The position numbers and the translations under genes were made by a program. A stretch of 18,751 nucleotides of DNA from Ganoderma boninense. Taxonomy: Eukaryota > Basidiomycota > Agaricomycetes > Polyporales > Polyporaceae. Positions 9,388 through 18,099 of the stretch are shown piece by piece. Positions within the stretch are counted from its first letter, which is position 1, and each line of letters opens with the position of its first letter. The notes under the pieces are model-generated. The model searched no databases and was not told the origin of the DNA. It was given only the letters and a program-made list of their open reading frames with translations. The stretch lies in assembly GCA_002900995.3 (NCBI GenBank), contig PJEW03000050.1, forward strand, positions 1-18,751, read 5' to 3'.

Positions 9388-9609
9388 CTCGCTAAAGCTC
9401 GAACACCCTTCAAACGGAAGGATGTGTCATTAGTAATCCTGTTGGCATCAAGAAACTGTCAAGTCCCTTCCAAATTGGGTGCGCCTATCTGCTGAGGTAA
9501 GTGATGTCCATCATCATAGGCGCTCGTGAGAAATGCTCGGGCGACCAAGATTCTTAGCACAGATCAAGCTCCGCTCCTGCATCAAAAGTGATCTACGGAC
9601 GCCCCAGAG

Positions 9610-9636
9610 CCGTAGATTCTTACGGGAAGTCATCCA
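9610..9636 (-). repeat. right terminal inverted repeat of the MITE-like element
   Basis: This is the exact reverse complement of 9189-9215. The bases just inside (TCTACGGACGCCCCAGAG) are a diverged form of the left subterminal hairpin. Confidence 0.8.
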
Positions 9637-9892
9637 GTATGGACCGATCGCAGGGGAAACTAAGACTCGGAGAGAGACAGGCAGGCAGCATTCGGCTCGC
9701 CGGCTCTACTAGAGGCAGAACCAGTCTTACCCCGTCTAGAGCCTGAAGTGGAGGAACATAGCATATCATGTCTAAATTGTGCACACTAAAGATATTACAA
9801 ACACAAACCGTCTAGGATCCACTGTGAACATTGATAGAGTTACCGTCCAGATTACTTCAATAAAGAAGATTTATGGTACAACGAAAGGCCTT
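9637..9892. other. downstream region of the peroxisomal carrier gene
   Basis: This AT-richer sequence lies 3' of the carrier on the minus strand and probably includes its 3' untranslated region. No gene was seen. A plus-strand frame beginning at 9779 runs antisense into the carrier and is not credible. Confidence 0.4.
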
Positions 9893-11165
9893 CTACTGCA
9901 CAGGTACTCGGGTCAATGCCTAGACAGACGTGCGCCCTCCTCAATTGCATACAAGACATGGACAAGATGGGTATCGCACCTTCTTGATCACCTCATATAT
10001 ACGTTTCTGACCAGCGAAGAGGATGGCGGCCGTCAGGACGCTCTGCGTTAGCTTGCTGCCAACGCCCTTGTACAGGCCTTCGATACCCTCCTCCTTGACG
10101 ATCGTCGCGACACCGTCGAACGCAGACTTGTACCTCTGTGCGTTAGCTTGGCCAGCCTGGAGACGGCTCTTCACAACACTAAGGAACGTGGTGTCACATG
10201 AGCGCAGTGCTTGGCAATCAGACGACCGAAAACGTACATGTACGGGTAGGTCGAAGAAGTCGCGACCAGCTTCGACAGCGCGCCCAACATGAAGTAGTCC
10301 AGATCAGTAAGTACGGCAACCGCGTTCTTCGCGCCGCTTGCCCTGAGCTTGGCGGTCCTTCCCGCGACCAGGAAGTTCTTCAGCTGCTCGAACACGGTGT
10401 ACTGGATAATAGGGTTGATGACCAGCACGAGCGCGGGCCCGAGTCCGCGCCATAGGGCAAGGATGCCGTCCTTGCGAAGGATGTGCTGGACTGTTTGGAC
10501 GATGCCCGGACGCTCAGCGCGTGGCGCGCCCGGGGACGACGCCTTGCTCGACTCGGACATCGAGTAAACCGCTTGGGTAGTCTGGACGACCCAGACCGGG
10601 TTCGAAATGATGGTGGTTGCGGAGCCGGCGATGAGACCGGCGAGCATGGACTCGAGCGTGCTGAGACCCTTGCTGCCATTGCGTGTTTTGAGGATGAAGT
10701 TGCGGGAGCCTTCGTAGAAGTAATAGTACACTCTACGTTTGTGGCGGAATTAGAACGGCGCAACGAGGGGAATGGGGAAGGGGAAGAAAAGGGAAACGCT
10801 GTAGGAGTGAACGCGAAACGCACCCGTTGGTGATTGCAATACCAAGCAAGCTGGAGTTGAGGCCGCTGTAGAGACCAAAGAAGCCCTCCCGCTTGATGAT
10901 GTCAAGGACGGCTTCATAGGCAGTCTGTCCAGAGAAACTGAGCAAGCCCCTTGGGCAAACATGCAGACGCAGACACACCTTCTGTTCCCGTTTGGTCTCA
11001 ACCGCCGCGCGGGTGGAGAGGAAGATGAGCGGACTGCACATCAAACACCTCTTTGAGTGCTATGACTTCATAGTCGGAACCTGTAGCAAACGCTCACTAT
11101 GTCGCGGTCATTGCGACGATGCCACCAGCCGCTCCGGCCAGCGCGTGGATCGCAGAGTCGCTCAT
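9893..11165 (-). CDS. ANT1: peroxisomal adenine nucleotide carrier, SLC25A17/ANT1 type (314 aa, six exons)
   Basis: Exons in transcript order are 11098-11165, 10979-11033, 10824-10924, 10238-10732, 9980-10178 and 9893-9919, with frame kept at every junction. The protein has three mitochondrial-carrier repeats with signatures YPLIFLSTR (residues 23-31), NPVWVVQTT (119-127) and YPYIVVKSR (237-245). GVYYYFYEGSR, and the lack of the usual acidic signature residue in the first and second repeats, are typical of the peroxisomal SLC25A17/Ant1/PMP47 branch. That branch exchanges ATP for AMP across the peroxisomal membrane and so feeds fatty-acid activation. The start (MSDSAIHALAGAAGG) fits the family. 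The last exon is the least certain: without the final 60-nt intron (9920-9979) the protein ends at 9941 with a different 11-residue tail. Its start faces an F-box gene on the other strand. Confidence 0.93.
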
Positions 11166-11552
11166 GCTGTTTGTTTAGCTATACACAACAGGCTGAGGAG
11201 GCCGGTTAGCTGCCTGGAGGATGGAGGAACGGAGAAAGCAAGTGATCGCCAACCGGCTATTGGCGTGCATGGTGGTGGTCGCGCTGCAGTATCACATGTG
11301 CGCGGCTTGGACGACGGGCGTCTGACTGAGGGGGTTACGTTGGAGGCCCTCGACTCCGACTCCGAGAGTGCTGGAGGTCTGATCAGACCAGGATTAGGCG
11401 GACGGCGAGTGCCGCGGTGCCGGGCGGGATGCTGGTACGGCAGTACTTACTCCTCCCGTCAAAGAGTCGGCGCCGTTGCAGACCGCTGCTCTCGTCGCTC
11501 ACCACAGTCACCTGCACGTCCTTGCACCGGTCCAGACTGTCGGCGATAACGC
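11166..11552. promoter_or_regulatory. 387-bp divergent promoter region
   Basis: This spacer separates the carrier start (minus, 11165) from the F-box start (plus, 11553), so it must hold both promoters and 5' leaders. No convincing TATA box was seen on either strand. On the minus strand the leader reads TGTATAGCTAAAC shortly before the ATG. Confidence 0.55.
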
Positions 11553-13774
11553 ATGCACTTGGATCCGGTCGAGACTGTTCTCCGCAGCCCCGTTCCGGAG
11601 GGGTCTTCGAAGCACGGTGCCCAGGCGTCGACGACCGAGCCCCATCTACAAATTCAACCCATTCCTGATCTGCAACCGATCCCATCTCTCACGTAAGTTT
11701 AAGCATATCCCGACATACTATCCAGAGCTTGTTTCTCACTTCCATCCTCTTCCAGACTCGAAACAATCCCCCAGGATGTTTTCCGTCTCATCGTACAAGC
11801 CGTCTCGCAGAAAAGGCGTGCCCTGAAGCGCTTGTCTCGAACATCTCACTATATGCGCGCCGCGTGCATGCCAATCCTCTTCGCCCGTTGTACCGCGTAC
11901 CCCAGTGGAGAGATGGGAATACCTCCCGAGGAAATCCGCCCTTATGTTTCGTGAGTCGTGCCTCTTCCTCCTGCAGTTCAGCCACAGACCTCTTGGCCGA
12001 CCAACAGGCACCTCACATACGTCAACCCCGCTCCCCCGACTGAGAGCCCCAAGAAAAGCACTGTGGATTGGGATCTCCACTTGCTGGGCTGTCCCGAGGG
12101 ATGGGAAACCCTGGAGAATCATCCGGCAGTGTGGGAGGCCATATGCCCTGCGGCCAGCGATCAGACTGGGTGTCCCACCGTACGGAGATCCTCTGCAGAT
12201 TTTCGCAAGAGGCTGCCATCGTCCGAACCCGTCTCTGCCCCTGAGGCTCTGAAGAGACCACGGCTCGAGATAGCATTGGTCCCCGGCGCCGAACTCGATT
12301 ATTTCCCTGCCTTGCGTTCTGTCTCGTTCCAATGCACGCTCAAACTTACCCACATGGGCCTTATGAAGAAGTGTCTAGCGCACAATTCACTCCGTTCCGT
12401 CGAATTCACTCGCACCGTGCGGTGGACGGGCGGACACCCTGATCCGAGAGTCGATTCTCCGTATCCTCCCAACATCTCCATTACACACTTGAAGCACGCG
12501 CCATTTGTTTGGCGAGAGACCATTAGTGAGATGGAGCGGAGGAACGTCTCCGCAGAAGTTGCGATAGAGTCCCACTGTCTCGCTCTCATCACCCTTGGAA
12601 TCGCTCCCACCGCAGAAATTCTCGAGCTTCCCATGGAGTCCGCGCCGGTTGCGCGCATGTCTGAGCTCACCTGGCCTCGCCTCCAAGAGCTGTCCCTGAC
12701 CGGCCGGTACTATCTCCGGAGCCATTCGACGACGCTCCCTCGTCTCCTCTCGCGGATGCCCGAATTGCGAAAACTTGCTATCTGCGCTGCCCAGCCGCAT
12801 GCACTCGGACTCGTTCGCGCCCCCATATTGGGCCACGATCCTCCGATAGATGTTGATCTCTCGGGGCTGCGAACCCTTATACTTGCCTATCCCGACCCAG
12901 GAGATGCCATCTTCTCCATCTCTGCGACGAACATAAGCCACCTCTCACTCCGCGACTGGCCTCGCTACTACTTCCACCAAGACCTGCACAGTCAGTACGA
13001 CCTCGAACGTTGGGCATCCCAGGTACTAAGTGCGTCCGAATGCCTCTGTATCCTACATCGCATGTCTCTGCACTACCTCGAGAGGCTCGAGTTAGTCTAC
13101 CAAGCCGACCACGCGGATGAAGCGCTCCTCCTTTACATCGCATCCGCGTTCCCTTGCCTAACCCACCTCGAGCTCCACCGATATCGGAACGGAGGCGAAG
13201 TTGACTACGTATGTGCATCTTCCCATTACCCCCTCACCGCCTCCCCCAACTCCCCCACTCCATCCCCACGAACTAGAACCAGAACTTGAACTAAACACGA
13301 ACCCCACAGAAACACATCGCACAAGCCCTCACACCCCTCACGCGCCTCCGCACCCTCCGCCTCAACCTCGACTTCCCAGACTCGACCGGCCCCCGCACGG
13401 CCTGCGCCGCGGCGTCGCGGCCCAGCAACACGGCGCGGCACCGTGACGCCGCGTGGTTCGCGGCCGCGCGCACGCGCGGGCTCGAGGTCGCCGACATCCT
13501 CGAGCCGCACTGCCCCGCGCTCGAGCACGCCGCGCTGCTCGTGCACGACGCGTCCGGCAGCTACTGGTGGCGCTTCCGGCCCGCGGGAGTGGCGGCGGGT
13601 GGGAGGGCGGAGCACGAGCGGGTCGAACATGAGAGGGCGGACGTCGAAGGGTGAGTACATTGCATTTCAGTTTCGAGTTGGGTTGTGTGTGTGTGGGGGG
13701 GGGAGGCTGACGCATATCGACATTGCAGTGATTTCGAGCCGATGCCCCTGCCGTGGGGGAAGCGAGGAGACTGA
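11553..13774 (+). CDS. F-box protein with irregular leucine-rich repeats (640 aa, five exons)
   Basis: Exons are 11553-11692, 11756-11950, 12008-13208, 13310-13650 and 13729-13774 (1923 nt, all junctions in frame, TGA at 13772). The ATG is the first in frame after a TAA at 11547. A proline-rich leader with a tandem QPIPDL/QPIPSL (residues 35-46) precedes the F-box, ETIPQDVFRLIVQAVSQKRR to about residue 90 (KRLSRTSHYMRAACMPILFA). Intron 2 then joins PYVS to HLTYVN, the usual link into the repeat region. The long third exon carries leucine-rich stretches such as LQELSLTGRYYL, LRKLAICA, LRTLILAYPD, ISHLSLRDW, LERLELVY and LTHLELHRY. The likely role is a substrate receptor of an SCF ubiquitin ligase with unknown target. 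It is unrelated in detail to the three minus-strand paralogs and lacks their GGxGCW tail. Exon 4 is markedly richer in GC. Confidence 0.88.
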
Positions 13775-13813
13775 TTGAGCTTCGCCCACTCCCCCCCCCC
13801 CCGAACACACACA
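13685..13813. repeat. inverted TG/G and C/CA tracts flanking the last exon of the F-box gene
   Basis: The left arm (13685-13703) is a TG run followed by nine G, inside the last intron. The right arm (13791-13813) is twelve C, GAA, then a CA run, just after the stop codon. The two arms are nearly complementary over about 19 bp and enclose the 46-nt final exon and its acceptor site. Confidence 0.6.
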
Positions 13814-13991
13814 GCCTTCTTCTTTCAAACGGGATTTTTGAGATTGCGCCGGCGGTGCGCTGTTAGGTAACGATTTTGGAGGACCGGGACATTGTAGGCT
13901 AGCAGGAACGGAACGACATACTCATCCTACCAGGCTGTATCCATAGGGAATCAAGGGTTTAACTTTTGTCGGATCCTGGGAACCGAGCGCC

Positions 13992-14210
13992 ATGCTGTTT
14001 CGCCACGGTCGACCCAGCCCCAGCTTCTCCCGTGGACAAGGATCACCTCAGGCTGCCTCACAGGAGCCCAACACGCCTTCGGTTAGTTCTAACCATCTTC
14101 TATTACTAACCATCCGCAACACAACTTCGCAGACCACGTTTCAGGCGCCAGTACCTTGCAGGTTACGGCGTGCTCACTTCCTCGGTTCGGGGGCTCTGAT
14201 GTCAGTCTGA
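13992..14210 (+). CDS. possible small spliced gene, unrecognised
   Basis: An ATG at 13992 opens 30 codons up to a GTTAGT donor at 14082. A 51-nt segment follows with TACTAAC, the ideal branch-site sequence, and a TTCGCAG acceptor at 14132, then 25 more codons to a TGA at 14208-14210. The frame stays open whether or not the intron is removed. The product (MLFRHGRPSPSFSRGQ at the start) matches no family I know. The neighbouring frame downstream (14156-14353) contains a Ser/Asp-rich stretch (GSDVSLSEAEG, GSDVSDISLLES) that could be the true continuation with a different start. The intron-like signal is better supported than the protein. Confidence 0.25.
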   Translation: MLFRHGRPSPSFSRGQGSPQAASQEPNTPSVSSNHLLLLTIRNTTSQTTFQAPVPCRLRRAHFLGSGALMSV

Positions 14211-14711
14211 GTGAAGCAGAAGGCCTCAGTTGCAGACTTGCACACTCCGACGAAAGAGGATCTGATGTGTCCGACATCAGCCTCCTAGAGTCTAGATACG
14301 GCTTTCGTATGATGGAACGACATCTATCCTGCGCAACGGCATATCAAGTATAAGCCCGAACCGCGGGCACATCGCATCTTACGGCATTCCCTGGACGGGG
14401 GTACCGACCTGCCGACGGCATCGTGTGGTTTGCGAGGGATCGCCCGAATAGGCTCGAACATGAAAGACCACCATGACCGTATGTAGTGTTTTGTTGGAAT
14501 ACCATCTGTTCCGGCGCAGAGGTCTTGACGAGTATCGAGAACCGTAGCCCCGACAGGGTGTATGCGTGGACGTGCACTGTAGAAGTATGGATGGGTCTAC
14601 CGGACTGCGCTTACTGCTACATAGCGTCCTTGCCAAGACGGCAACGGTCAAATTCAAGCGCAGTACATTTCACAGATGAGATAAGTAGATGTAACCTCTG
14701 CTCTTGAACAA
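14211..14711. other. unassigned sequence
   Basis: Apart from the Ser/Asp-rich frame to 14353 noted with the preceding candidate, I see no gene, repeat or clear regulatory site here. Confidence 0.35.
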
Positions 14712-15611
14712 ATGTTCCGCCTTCGGGACCGAGCGTTGATGGAGGTTGAAACGTTGAGCCCTTCTACATACTTGGGTTGCTACACGGGCATGCAGCGCTA
14801 TGGTCCCAGGGTTATCCTGCTGGAGGACAACCCCAGCTTATCTGATTTTAACCTGAGTACTATTATGAACCTTGGCACTGGGGATGACCTGTCGGCAACT
14901 CACCCTCAGGCTGAATCGAGTTTTAACCCTGGGTTCAACGCTGCAGCACGTGATCTGACGGGCGGTTGCTACAACGGGTCGTATCGTATCGATGGCTCGG
15001 GACAACTCGGGACAGGAGACCAAGGGCTCAGGCAGGACGTTCGAGGAGCAAATGTATTGAAAGCGGTTCTACTGGGATACATGCATTGCTATGCTACATA
15101 CAATACACGATTTAAAAGAAGGCGAGGCGCAACAGGACTCTATGCGATGCACAATCACTCTCATAGCGCTGGTGCCGTCAAAACAACATTTGGGACACAG
15201 CAGCGAACTAGGATGAGGTGGCGCGCAAGACATACAGCAAACATGCAACTGCGACGGCGCAGTCTGGCGCGGGCGGTTTACAGCGTAAAACAGAGCCCGA
15301 CACTCCAGGGCACCCAGAGGGAAGATGGCACGTCAGGCAATGAGCTCGGAGGCGAGCTCGTTCCCATGCGTGTCAACCTCTCTAAGGCGAGCACTTGGAG
15401 CTTCGGGCCCAGCACACCTGCTGTAGGCTCCGCGATGGAGGTCCTTGAGGGAGGGAGAGAGGGACACTTACGGGGAGAGGTCCAGGGAGGGAGTCTGCGC
15501 GGAGAGGAGAAGATGGGGGAAGGAGACAAGGAGGGTGCGCTGCCAGCAACTCTGCGACAAGGACTCGGAAATTTTCCGCTCGCGCCCTTGCTTGCGCCCT
15601 TGCTATCATGA
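14712..15611 (+). CDS. unexplained 299-codon ORF
   Basis: One uninterrupted frame runs from ATG at 14712 to TGA at 15609. Such length is improbable by chance at this base composition. However, third codon positions are not clearly GC-rich as in the confirmed genes, the protein resembles no family I recognise, and the last third is purine-rich and repetitive (GGREGHLRGEVQGGSLRGEE), a composition that itself suppresses stop codons. No intron is needed. No clear TATA box was seen upstream. The opposite strand of 15278-15609 can also be read as a two-exon open frame (GTAAGT donor near 15473), so the coding strand is undecided. It may be a lineage-specific gene, or non-coding. Confidence 0.25.
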   Translation: MFRLRDRALMEVETLSPSTYLGCYTGMQRYGPRVILLEDNPSLSDFNLSTIMNLGTGDDLSATHPQAESSFNPGFNAAARDLTGGCYNGSYRIDGSGQLGTGDQGLRQDVRGANVLKAVLLGYMHCYATYNTRFKRRRGATGLYAMHNHSHSAGAVKTTFGTQQRTRMRWRARHTANMQLRRRSLARAVYSVKQSPTLQGTQREDGTSGNELGGELVPMRVNLSKASTWSFGPSTPAVGSAMEVLEGGREGHLRGEVQGGSLRGEEKMGEGDKEGALPATLRQGLGNFPLAPLLAPLLS

Positions 15612-16340
15612 TATGGATGGGATCAGGCGCCCGAGAGGATATGTCCTGAGGTTGAAACGACGAGAGTGCAAGCTGGGTTTGTCTTCAGCGGTTAAACTCA
15701 GGTTGAAGCAATGGATTGTTCATCAGCAAAAGCGCAACTTACCTGCAATCAAATGCAGGGCGCTACGCAACCGTACAGCTGATTGTAAGAATTCGCAGGC
15801 TCCGGCTCCGTCCGACAGGGCCTTACAGTGAATAGCAGGATACGACTGTGGTCTGCAGGGCCTAATCGCATACGATACACTATTGTATAGGCATGCAGTC
15901 TGTTCACCGGACACGCTCGACAGTTCCAGGGACCTGTAAGGTGTCCATCGGATACGGCCATGTTTTGCATGGCTCTACAATCCTCCACAGGATTCCTGCG
16001 CCAAGTCCTGATCACCTAATAAGTTCTTTTTCGACGAGAGCTAGCACCAGTTCTATTCTTTTCCCATCAGACACCAAGCTCCGAAACCAGTTTCCAATCA
16101 ACTACTGAACACTCAATCCGGGCAGTCGATACGCCAACAGACCTGTCGCGTCTCAGAATCTCTCGCCTGGGCCAGCCCGGGCCCTTACCCCAAATCCTCA
16201 ATATTTCATTGCAGATCCCCCAATGCCCCACTGTCAATGCCCCAACGAGTCGTAATCCCGTGCCAGACTGCTCAAATCTGGCTCAAATTGGTAGGTGAAC
16301 CGATATTTGGTATGACATCATAGTTGCCTCCGAACCCACA
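15612..16340. other. unassigned sequence with degenerate CAGGGCC/CTACA motifs
   Basis: No gene was recognised. Between about 15814 and 15990 the sequence has many variants of CAGGGCC, CCTGTAA and CTCTACAA, like those at 17185-17407. The word GGCTCTACAA is found in both patches. The sequence before 16340 may belong to the upstream region of the next candidate gene. Confidence 0.4.
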
Positions 16341-16347
16341 TTATAGG
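16341..16347 (+). promoter_or_regulatory. possible TATA-like element before the intron-dense locus
   Basis: ATTATAG near 16341 lies about 200 nt before the candidate ATG at 16549. Between them, 16381-16440 is pyrimidine-rich, as leaders of well-expressed fungal genes often are, and a CAG|GTGTGT donor occurs at 16500. It is weak by itself. Confidence 0.25.
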
Positions 16348-16548
16348 CGCGGGTTGCGCGACTTCACCCCGACTTCGCGACTTGACCTTTGTCCACCATC
16401 TTCCCTCTGCTTTCCGTCTCCTCTCGCTGGACTTGCTGTCTCTTATACTTGCTGAATCCCACTATTACCGTCCACTCACTCGGATCCTAGTGTCCTCAGG
16501 TGTGTTTGTCAACTATACCAACTACGGTTTTTCTCGTCACCGTGTCGC

Positions 16549-17077
16549 ATGTCCGCTCGATCGTCAGGTAGCTCTGTCAGAGCCATCAAGGTGAGTTTTT
16601 GAATTATATTGGATTGCCGTACAGGATTCAAAGGTGCGTACTTGCGATTCCAGGCTGTGTAGCCACGATTGAGGGGTTCAGGTGGGTCTGCTAAAGCACC
16701 AGAGCGCAAGGTAAGTGATTTCTAGTCAATCTCAAGCATTAGTGCGATCTCGCAGAGGATCCAAAGGATACTTTTGTGTCTGCAGGCGTTCAGGTGACCT
16801 GAAAGTGTTCTCGAACAGGTACGTTCTACGCAGTCTTGTTCACGCATTTAGGCGAGCACCCCATGGGACGGTTGCTGCGCTCCTCCCGTCTTGATTTCGC
16901 TGTACTCAGAGGGCCTTATCCTCTAAAGGTGCGTTTGCATCCACCCGCTTTCGTGCTCTGTCAGCATTCGAAATTTGGTAGTTTCTCCACACCCCTCCTC
17001 AGGCTATCGCCGTAACTCAGCGGCCCACCGTATACTTATCATTGTGTGTATATGCCGTATTGAGCAGTAGTCTCTGA
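16549..17077 (+). CDS. candidate 75-aa gene in an intron-dense locus
   Basis: One phase-consistent reading joins 16549-16590 (MSARSSGSSVRAIK), 16682-16710 (VGLLKHQSA), 16756-16818 (GSKGYFCVC, then RRSGDLKVFSN), 16910-16928 (GPYPLK) and 17003-17077 (AIAVTQRPTV to a TGA). Introns would be 91, 45, 91 and 74 nt, with donors GTGAGT, GTAAGT, GTACGT and GTGCGT. A further 9-nt exon (16625-16633, DSK) also fits the frame but needs a 34-nt intron. Branch sites are weak apart from one CTCAAG. The product matches no family I know. With several donors to choose from, an in-frame path can arise by chance, so a spliced non-coding RNA or a decayed gene is equally possible. Confidence 0.28.
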
Positions 17078-17184
17078 CAAAATATATTTCTTCTGAGTCA
17101 TAATTACCATTTCCGTAGGATTGCGGTGCAAATTTCGGACTACGTCAACATCTTCCATCATTCTTCGTAGGAGTCCATCGGTCC

Positions 17185-17407
17185 CTACAGTACTCCAGTG
17201 GGACAATTACAGGCCCCTGCCGTGTCACACGGGATATGCTACAGAGCCCTGCAAGGCTCTACAAGCTATCGGCTGTTGAACTACAATGATCTACAGCCAC
17301 TCGCGTAGTATATTACAGGTCCCTACAGAGCGCTACGACATCCTACAGGAGTCCGTGAGGTACTTACGATGCTCTACCAATATTGTAGATGGTTACTAAA
17401 GCTGTAG
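17185..17407. repeat. patch of degenerate CTACAG/CTGTAG motifs
   Basis: Exact CTACAG or CTGTAG occurs six times in about 220 bp (near 17185, 17239, 17291, 17323, 17343 and 17402), where about 0.1 would be expected. Variants (TTACAGG, CTACAA, CCCTGCAA) lie between. Many are preceded by TCC or CCC, giving a consensus like TCCCTACAGRGC. Spacing is irregular, so it is not a simple tandem repeat. Confidence 0.5.
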
Positions 17408-18099
17408 ATCCCTGCAATCCCGCTGCCTGGTTTGCTGATGTTGACCTCAGGTTGCGCGTCTGAGTTAAGCTGAACTTGACAACTCGGGTTATGCTCTTCG
17501 CGCAAGTTCAGAACACCCTGGGACCAAAACGCTCAAGACAACTCTAGCCCATTCCCCTCTCGTTCAACCCCGGTGCTAATTCCCGTCTGGCCGTGTAGTT
17601 AGTGTGTCCAAGGACGTTTGTGGCAATCGGACATCCGGACTGTAAGCCACTGTTCGCCAAGAGACATCTCAGAGATGGATGCGTGAGCGGGTCACCGGCA
17701 CCACTCAGCGCTGTTCAGCAGTAATGCACCAATCACAGATCATGTAGCCAAGCCAAGGGTCATCAGCAGTGAACGCACCGAATTCGAAATGTCGTGAAGT
17801 CGAAGAAGACGGCAGGATCCAGCACTCTCCGAAATTTGAAGGTAGGTGCACAACACGAGCCTACTGTCCATTTCCCAACGTGCACCTACGTAGTACGTAC
17901 CGCATACTCGAACGCGAACCACGACCGGTACCGGAGCGACGAGTACGTACGTACACTCCGAACATTAATCACTTTAGGAACCCGAGGGTGAAGGGGTGCC
18001 CGTGGCGGCGGCAGCAAAGAGGAAGAGAGAATAACCTCGACGACCTCGAGAAAACGCCTCGAACACGCAACGCATAAATAAGCACAACATCAACCCAAA
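17408..18099. other. unassigned sequence
   Basis: No supported gene was found. Between about 17887 and 17954 there is a small cluster of TACGTA/GTAC words, including GTACGTACGTAC. Short frames at 17769-18077 show no recognisable protein. Confidence 0.4.

Larger units (their letters stand above)
9189..9636. mobile_element. 448-bp MITE-like element with 27-bp terminal inverted repeats
   Basis: The two ends are perfect 27-bp inverted repeats (9189-9215 and 9610-9636), beginning TGGATGACTTCC and ending AATCTACGG. Partial similarity continues inward through CGTCCGTA for about another 20 bp. Inside are repeats of ACGTCCGTAGATGC, a 9-bp-stem hairpin at 9211-9232 and a 24-bp perfect palindrome at 9339-9362. 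There is no open frame of note, so a non-autonomous element moved by a transposase from elsewhere is likely. No clear target-site duplication was found: the flanks read CAG on the left and GTA on the right. The superfamily cannot be assigned. It sits between the upstream region of the Atg22-like gene and the 3' side of the carrier gene and disrupts neither. Confidence 0.72.

Noticed and set aside
15278..15609. Minus-strand two-exon reading with a GTAAGT donor near 15473
   Set aside because: The product is Pro/Ser-rich without a recognisable domain and competes with the plus-strand ORF. It is too weak to list as a gene.
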